From NCBI GenBank assembly GCA_002059205.1, contig MVCQ01000004.1, positions 1 to 15,493 of the forward strand: a stretch of DNA of 15,493 bases, in the 5' to 3' direction. Shown piece by piece: positions 12,694 through 15,493 of this stretch (within the stretch, counting starts at the first letter, position 1; each line of letters starts with the position of its first letter). The stretch comes from Candidatus Latescibacteria bacterium 4484_107 (GTDB taxonomy: Bacteria > Latescibacterota > 4484-107). A program made the translations under genes and the position numbers. Below the pieces are notes generated by a model, which did not search any database, was not told the DNA's origin, and saw nothing but the letters and a program-made list of their open reading frames with translations.

Positions 12694-15042
12694 CTATCCA
12701 AGATAGTCCACCCTGCGTCCCTCCGAGCCGGTGCGTGCATAGATCCGCGCCTTCGGAGCGTTTTCAGAGGATTTTTCATCGGCCTGTCGGGAGGGCGTTG
12801 CGCCTCTTCCGCCGTTCCACATAGTGCGCGGGTCTTCACGGTTCGGGGATCCTTCCGAGAAGTCTCCGCCGCCCACAAATACCTCGATCTTCTCCACGCG
12901 CACGTTCTCGGAGGTCAAAGCTTCTCTGAGCTGGCCGAGGTTGGATTCCAACATGTGCTTGATTTCCGGTTTTTCGACGGACATACGAACCGAAAGCATC
13001 GTTCCCTCGGTCACCACCTTCATCCGAACCACGCCTAAATCCTCAGGTTCCAGTCGGATATGCGCCACGGAGCGGCCGTTGCCGAGCACCAGGCTTGCGC
13101 CTTTTGCGATTTGAGCTACCAGGTTCCAATTCCGGACGTTCGAGGTGCCTTCGGGAGCCGGTGTGAAATCCCCCTCGCGGTCCGGCGCGCTTGTGGAAAG
13201 TTCCGAACTCGGAAGGAGACCGGACTCGTGGGGGAGACTCGTCACTGGTTCCGAGGGAGCAGGCCCTTGAGACGGGGCGTGGGCGATTTGAAACGGGTCG
13301 TGTGCGCCTTCATCGGGTTTCCGGGTGCTCGCCGGCGCGTTCTGTTCGGGAGCAGTCGTCGGATTTTCTTCCGTGCGAAGTCGGGGCATCGGAGCAATGC
13401 TCAAGGGCTCCGTGCTTTGATCCGATTTTTCGGGAGCGGCACGATCCGGGGCATACGTGAAGGAAAAGCCCCCGGTCCGGTCCGGCACGATGTGTGTTTT
13501 CTGCATCTCCGGAGAGTCCTCCGCGGGGAGGGGATCGGACAGCGGTCTGTTTCCGATCCAATCCATTTTCAATGCCCCGTTCTCCCCAACGGGAAGCACG
13601 AGGGAGGCATCCGTCTCGTGAATCTGATCCATCGGAAGCGCAATGGCGCCGGACAGGTTTCGGAGCGCATTCGGGGATTTTCCCTCACGACTGAGGAATA
13701 TCTGTCCGGCGAAGACTTCGGAGGAGATGCCCAGCATGTGCTGGAGGTCCCCGGAGAGGATTTGCACCGGAACGAACGAAGACGTTGACGTCGGCGGATC
13801 CGGTTGAAGGACTGCCGGAAACGTTTGTGGTGTGCCGGAAGCCGGGGTGATGCTCAATAGTACCGAAATCTTTTCGGAGTGCCCCTCGCTGAGAAGCCGC
13901 CATGCGTCCTCGTTGGATGAGATCGTCATCGGGAGCATCATTTTGTACCCCGAGCCGGGAAGTCCGCTGAGCGGGAATGAACCGTAGTTGGCGGTGACTG
14001 GTGATTGGTGACTGGTGCTTGGTGAGTGGGGAGTAGGAACTGCTGACTGACTACTTGGAAGTGGCGAGTAGGGGATTGGGTTCCGGTTCTCCGCAAGCGG
14101 GTTCCCGGGATCGTCCCACGCCATCGAAATGGACGAGAGATCCGATCGTAAGTCCGGTGAGATAAACGGGTTCCCCTCGACAGGCGATCCCTCCGGCATC
14201 CGCTCCGGCGAAGGCGTTCCATCCGCGCGACCCGTTTTTTGTGCGAATGCGGCAAGCTGACTCTGGCTCAAGGTGCCTTCCACGGGAACGGCAAACGAGG
14301 TCTCCCTGGATGGGGTGACTTCCACGGTGCCATGGAACCGATAGCTTCCGTCTGCCTGCATTTCCCCGAAAGAAAAGGCAAGCCTCCCGGGGAGAGCACC
14401 ATGAGGAAAATTTCTTAGATTCTCTAAAGACACCGATGGGGCGGGGAGTTTTATGAAGGGCGGCCCTGGGAGGGTACTTCCAACCGATGAAAGGGGCGAT
14501 TCCATGGAAACAAATGGAAATTCGCCTCCCTCTGTTTCCGGCAAAATGGTCAGCGTTAGCGCCTCTTCTGAAGGGGTGTTCGGAATCGTATTCAGCGTCC
14601 ACATCCCTTCAGAAGCTTTGCCCGGAACTACGTTTAGAGAAAGCGCTATCCCGGAAGGGGCATTCGGAGCCGGACTCAGCGAGCACCTCACCGGCAGCGA
14701 GTTCCATCCTTCCGGTCCGATCCTCGGGGCAGGTCCCGTGCTGGCCGGGGTTCCTCCGACGATCCGTCCCGCTTTGATACCCGGTGTTTCGACGCTCGGT
14801 CCGATACCCGGTGGATTCGGTTCCGCGTGCTCCCGAAGGATGGGAGTGGGGGAGAGCGGGAGGCCGCACCTCCATTTCTCCGCGCTTCCACCAAGGAGCG
14901 TAGCCATGTGGATGGGAGATTCCGGATCGCGCGCGACGATCACGGGGACCAGCTGAGAGGATTCCGGCCCGGGACGCAGAAAGGCCACAAAGTGTTCCTT
15001 TTCTACCGATTCTTCGGGCATATTCCGAATGTGCATCGCCAA
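12694..15042 (-). CDS. fliK: Flagellar hook-length control protein FliK (5' end disrupted)
   Basis: 782 residues if started at the TTG at 15042 (or 780 at the ATG at 15036). Neither has a ribosome site, and the frame stays open upstream into a duplication, so the true start is probably beyond the window. The C-terminal hook domain (about 640-725) has the FliK pattern: HIRLEPEDLGVVRMKVVTEG, SVRMSVEKPEIKHMLESNLG, QLREALTSENVRVEKIEVFV. The rest is Pro/Ser/Thr-rich and low-complexity, as in other FliK proteins, where this exported part measures hook length. Residues about 117-170 hold degenerate repeats of about 14-16 residues ending 'P..PS..AL.L'. Residues about 325-350 are encoded by a heptamer array. 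FliK signals the export gate to change from hook to filament substrates. The 23-bp repeat at 15097-15142 separates this frame from the upstream part. Confidence 0.88.
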   Translation of the reverse strand: MAMHIRNMPEESVEKEHFVAFLRPGPESSQLVPVIVARDPESPIHMATLLGGSAEKWRCGLPLSPTPILREHAEPNPPGIGPSVETPGIKAGRIVGGTPASTGPAPRIGPEGWNSLPVRCSLSPAPNAPSGIALSLNVVPGKASEGMWTLNTIPNTPSEEALTLTILPETEGGEFPFVSMESPLSSVGSTLPGPPFIKLPAPSVSLENLRNFPHGALPGRLAFSFGEMQADGSYRFHGTVEVTPSRETSFAVPVEGTLSQSQLAAFAQKTGRADGTPSPERMPEGSPVEGNPFISPDLRSDLSSISMAWDDPGNPLAENRNPIPYSPLPSSQSAVPTPHSPSTSHQSPVTANYGSFPLSGLPGSGYKMMLPMTISSNEDAWRLLSEGHSEKISVLLSITPASGTPQTFPAVLQPDPPTSTSSFVPVQILSGDLQHMLGISSEVFAGQIFLSREGKSPNALRNLSGAIALPMDQIHETDASLVLPVGENGALKMDWIGNRPLSDPLPAEDSPEMQKTHIVPDRTGGFSFTYAPDRAAPEKSDQSTEPLSIAPMPRLRTEENPTTAPEQNAPASTRKPDEGAHDPFQIAHAPSQGPAPSEPVTSLPHESGLLPSSELSTSAPDREGDFTPAPEGTSNVRNWNLVAQIAKGASLVLGNGRSVAHIRLEPEDLGVVRMKVVTEGTMLSVRMSVEKPEIKHMLESNLGQLREALTSENVRVEKIEVFVGGGDFSEGSPNREDPRTMWNGGRGATPSRQADEKSSENAPKARIYARTGSEGRRVDYLG
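13993..14069. repeat. 77-bp degenerate heptamer array inside fliK
   Basis: Eleven units in register without a gap. The first five are ggtgact, ggtgatt, ggtgact, ggtgctt, ggtgagt; later ones drift (gctgact, gactact, ggcgagt). It is translated as a Ser/Pro/Thr-rich linker (SSQSAVPTPHSPSTSHQSPV). It shares exact 11- and 13-mers with arrays in intergenic gaps (11319-11360 and 587-621). Confidence 0.88.
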
Positions 15043-15068
15043 CTCATCGGTGATCAGGATGGGGCTAT

Positions 15069-15493
15069 TCAGAAGATCCGGGATGTCCGTCTGAAGATGA
15101 TTCTGACTTTTTTCTCCATATGATTCTGACTTTTTTCTCCATCCGTTTTGGCACCCGGTATTTCGTCATTTCGACCGATACCCGGTGGATTCGGTTCCGC
15201 GTGCTCCCGAAGGATGGGAGTGGGGGAGAGCGGGAGGCCGCGCCTCCATTTCTCCGCGCTTCCACCAAGGAGCGTAACCGTGTGGATGGGAGATTCCGGA
15301 TCGCGCGCGACGATCACGGGGACCAGCTGAGAGGATTCCGGCCCGGGACGCAGAAAGGCCACAAAGCGTTCCTTTTCTACCGATTCTTTGGGCATATTCC
15401 GAATGTGCATCGCCAACTCATCGGTGATCAGGATGGGGCTATTCAGAAGATCCGGGATGTCCGTCTGAAGATGATTCTGACTTTTTTCTCCAT
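15069..15493 (-). CDS. Upstream copy of fliK N-terminal unit, frameshifted (5' end beyond window)
   Basis: The frame is open from the right edge to a TGA at 15069-15071. It encodes GEKSQNHLQTDIPDLLNSPI, then LAMHIRNMPKESVEKERFVA and onward, nearly identical to the start of the downstream fliK copy (differences K/E, R/H, T/M, V/A, R/C). After PPGIGRNDEIPGAKTDGEK it reads SQNH, enters the second 23-bp copy out of frame, and ends with VRIIFRRTSRIF. Removing one 23-bp copy gives GEKSQNHLQTD again, continuing without a stop into the downstream fliK frame. It is therefore best seen as the 5' part of one long fliK gene broken by the 23-bp insertion, or as a sequencing or assembly error at that point. 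Confidence 0.7.
   Translation of the reverse strand, partial: GEKSQNHLQTDIPDLLNSPILITDELAMHIRNMPKESVEKERFVAFLRPGPESSQLVPVIVARDPESPIHTVTLLGGSAEKWRRGLPLSPTPILREHAEPNPPGIGRNDEIPGAKTDGEKSQNHMEKKVRIIFRRTSRIF
15097..15142 (-). repeat. Perfect 23-bp tandem repeat, two copies, within fliK
   Basis: 15097-15119 and 15120-15142 are identical. A single copy of the same 23 bp ends the window at 15471-15493. Each copy contains an A6 tract on the minus strand. Two copies put the upstream and downstream fliK segments out of frame; one copy, or one extra A in the tract, puts them in frame. Confidence 0.95.

Larger units (their letters stand above)
14771..15493 (-). repeat. 374-bp tandem duplication of the fliK 5' region
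   Basis: Bases 14801-15119 reappear at 15175-15493 with five single-base differences, all transitions, about 98% identical. Weaker similarity extends back to about 14771/15145. The offset is 374 bp, which is 351 plus 23. The window ends exactly at the end of the second copy. Confidence 0.95.

Noticed and set aside
587..14069. CRISPR arrays as an explanation for the periodic repeats
   Set aside because: Units are 7 or 9 bp, contiguous and degenerate, without unique spacers of 25-40 bp, and no cas genes are present.
14801..15493. Diversity-generating retroelement as the cause of fliK copy differences
   Set aside because: Differences are not restricted to adenines of one strand and are all transitions; no reverse transcriptase is in the window.

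Overview
The window is a single block of flagellar genes, all on the minus strand and read from right to left. It suggests a motile bacterium of moderate to high GC with strong purine-rich Shine-Dalgarno sites. The gene order fliK, flgD, 'flagellar operon protein', flgE, flbD, motA, motB, fliL, fliM, fliN, fliO, fliP, fliQ, fliR is shared by many non-enteric phyla (spirochaetes, Firmicutes, deltaproteobacterial lineages, Nitrospirae and others). I cannot name the phylum from sequence alone. No gene is supported on the plus strand.

Layout from right to left (5' to 3' of the transcript). 15493-12694: fliK (hook-length ruler), whose 5' part lies in a tandem duplication and is frameshifted by a 23-bp tandem repeat. 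12646-11978: flgD (hook cap). 11780-11394: small flagellar operon protein. 11232-9532: flgE (hook). 9394-9206: flbD. 9107-7565: motA/motB stator, overlapping by 11 bp. 7359-6853: fliL. 6757-5084: fliM/fliN rotor switch, with no gap between them. 5001-3848: fliO/fliP, joined by an ATGA overlap. 3501-3232: fliQ. 3068-2286: fliR. 2064-643: a FapA/DUF342 protein. 510-1: a response regulator cut by the left edge. flhB and flhA, which often follow fliR, are absent here.

Together these genes make the export gate (FliP, FliQ, FliR, with FliO as its assembly factor), the C-ring switch (FliM, FliN), the stator (MotA, MotB, FliL, FlbD), and the hook with its cap and length control (FlgE, FlgD, FliK). 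The FapA protein and the response regulator at the 3' end probably add placement or regulatory functions.

The unusual layer is repetitive. Eight intergenic arrays of degenerate 7-bp repeats, falling into a few shared sequence families, sit at or just after the stop codons of genes (fapA, fliN, fliL, flbD, flgE, the flagellar operon protein, flgD twice). A ninth, 77-bp array lies inside the fliK coding region. A second class with period 9 occurs around motB/fliL and upstream of flbD. A palindromic REP/MITE-like element separates fliP and fliQ. fliN carries nearly identical 99-bp coding repeats. The most striking feature is at the right end: fliK carries a 374-bp tandem duplication that would be in frame (351 bp, 117 codons) if one copy of a perfect 23-bp tandem repeat were removed. 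This is an arrangement that could switch the hook-length gene on and off.
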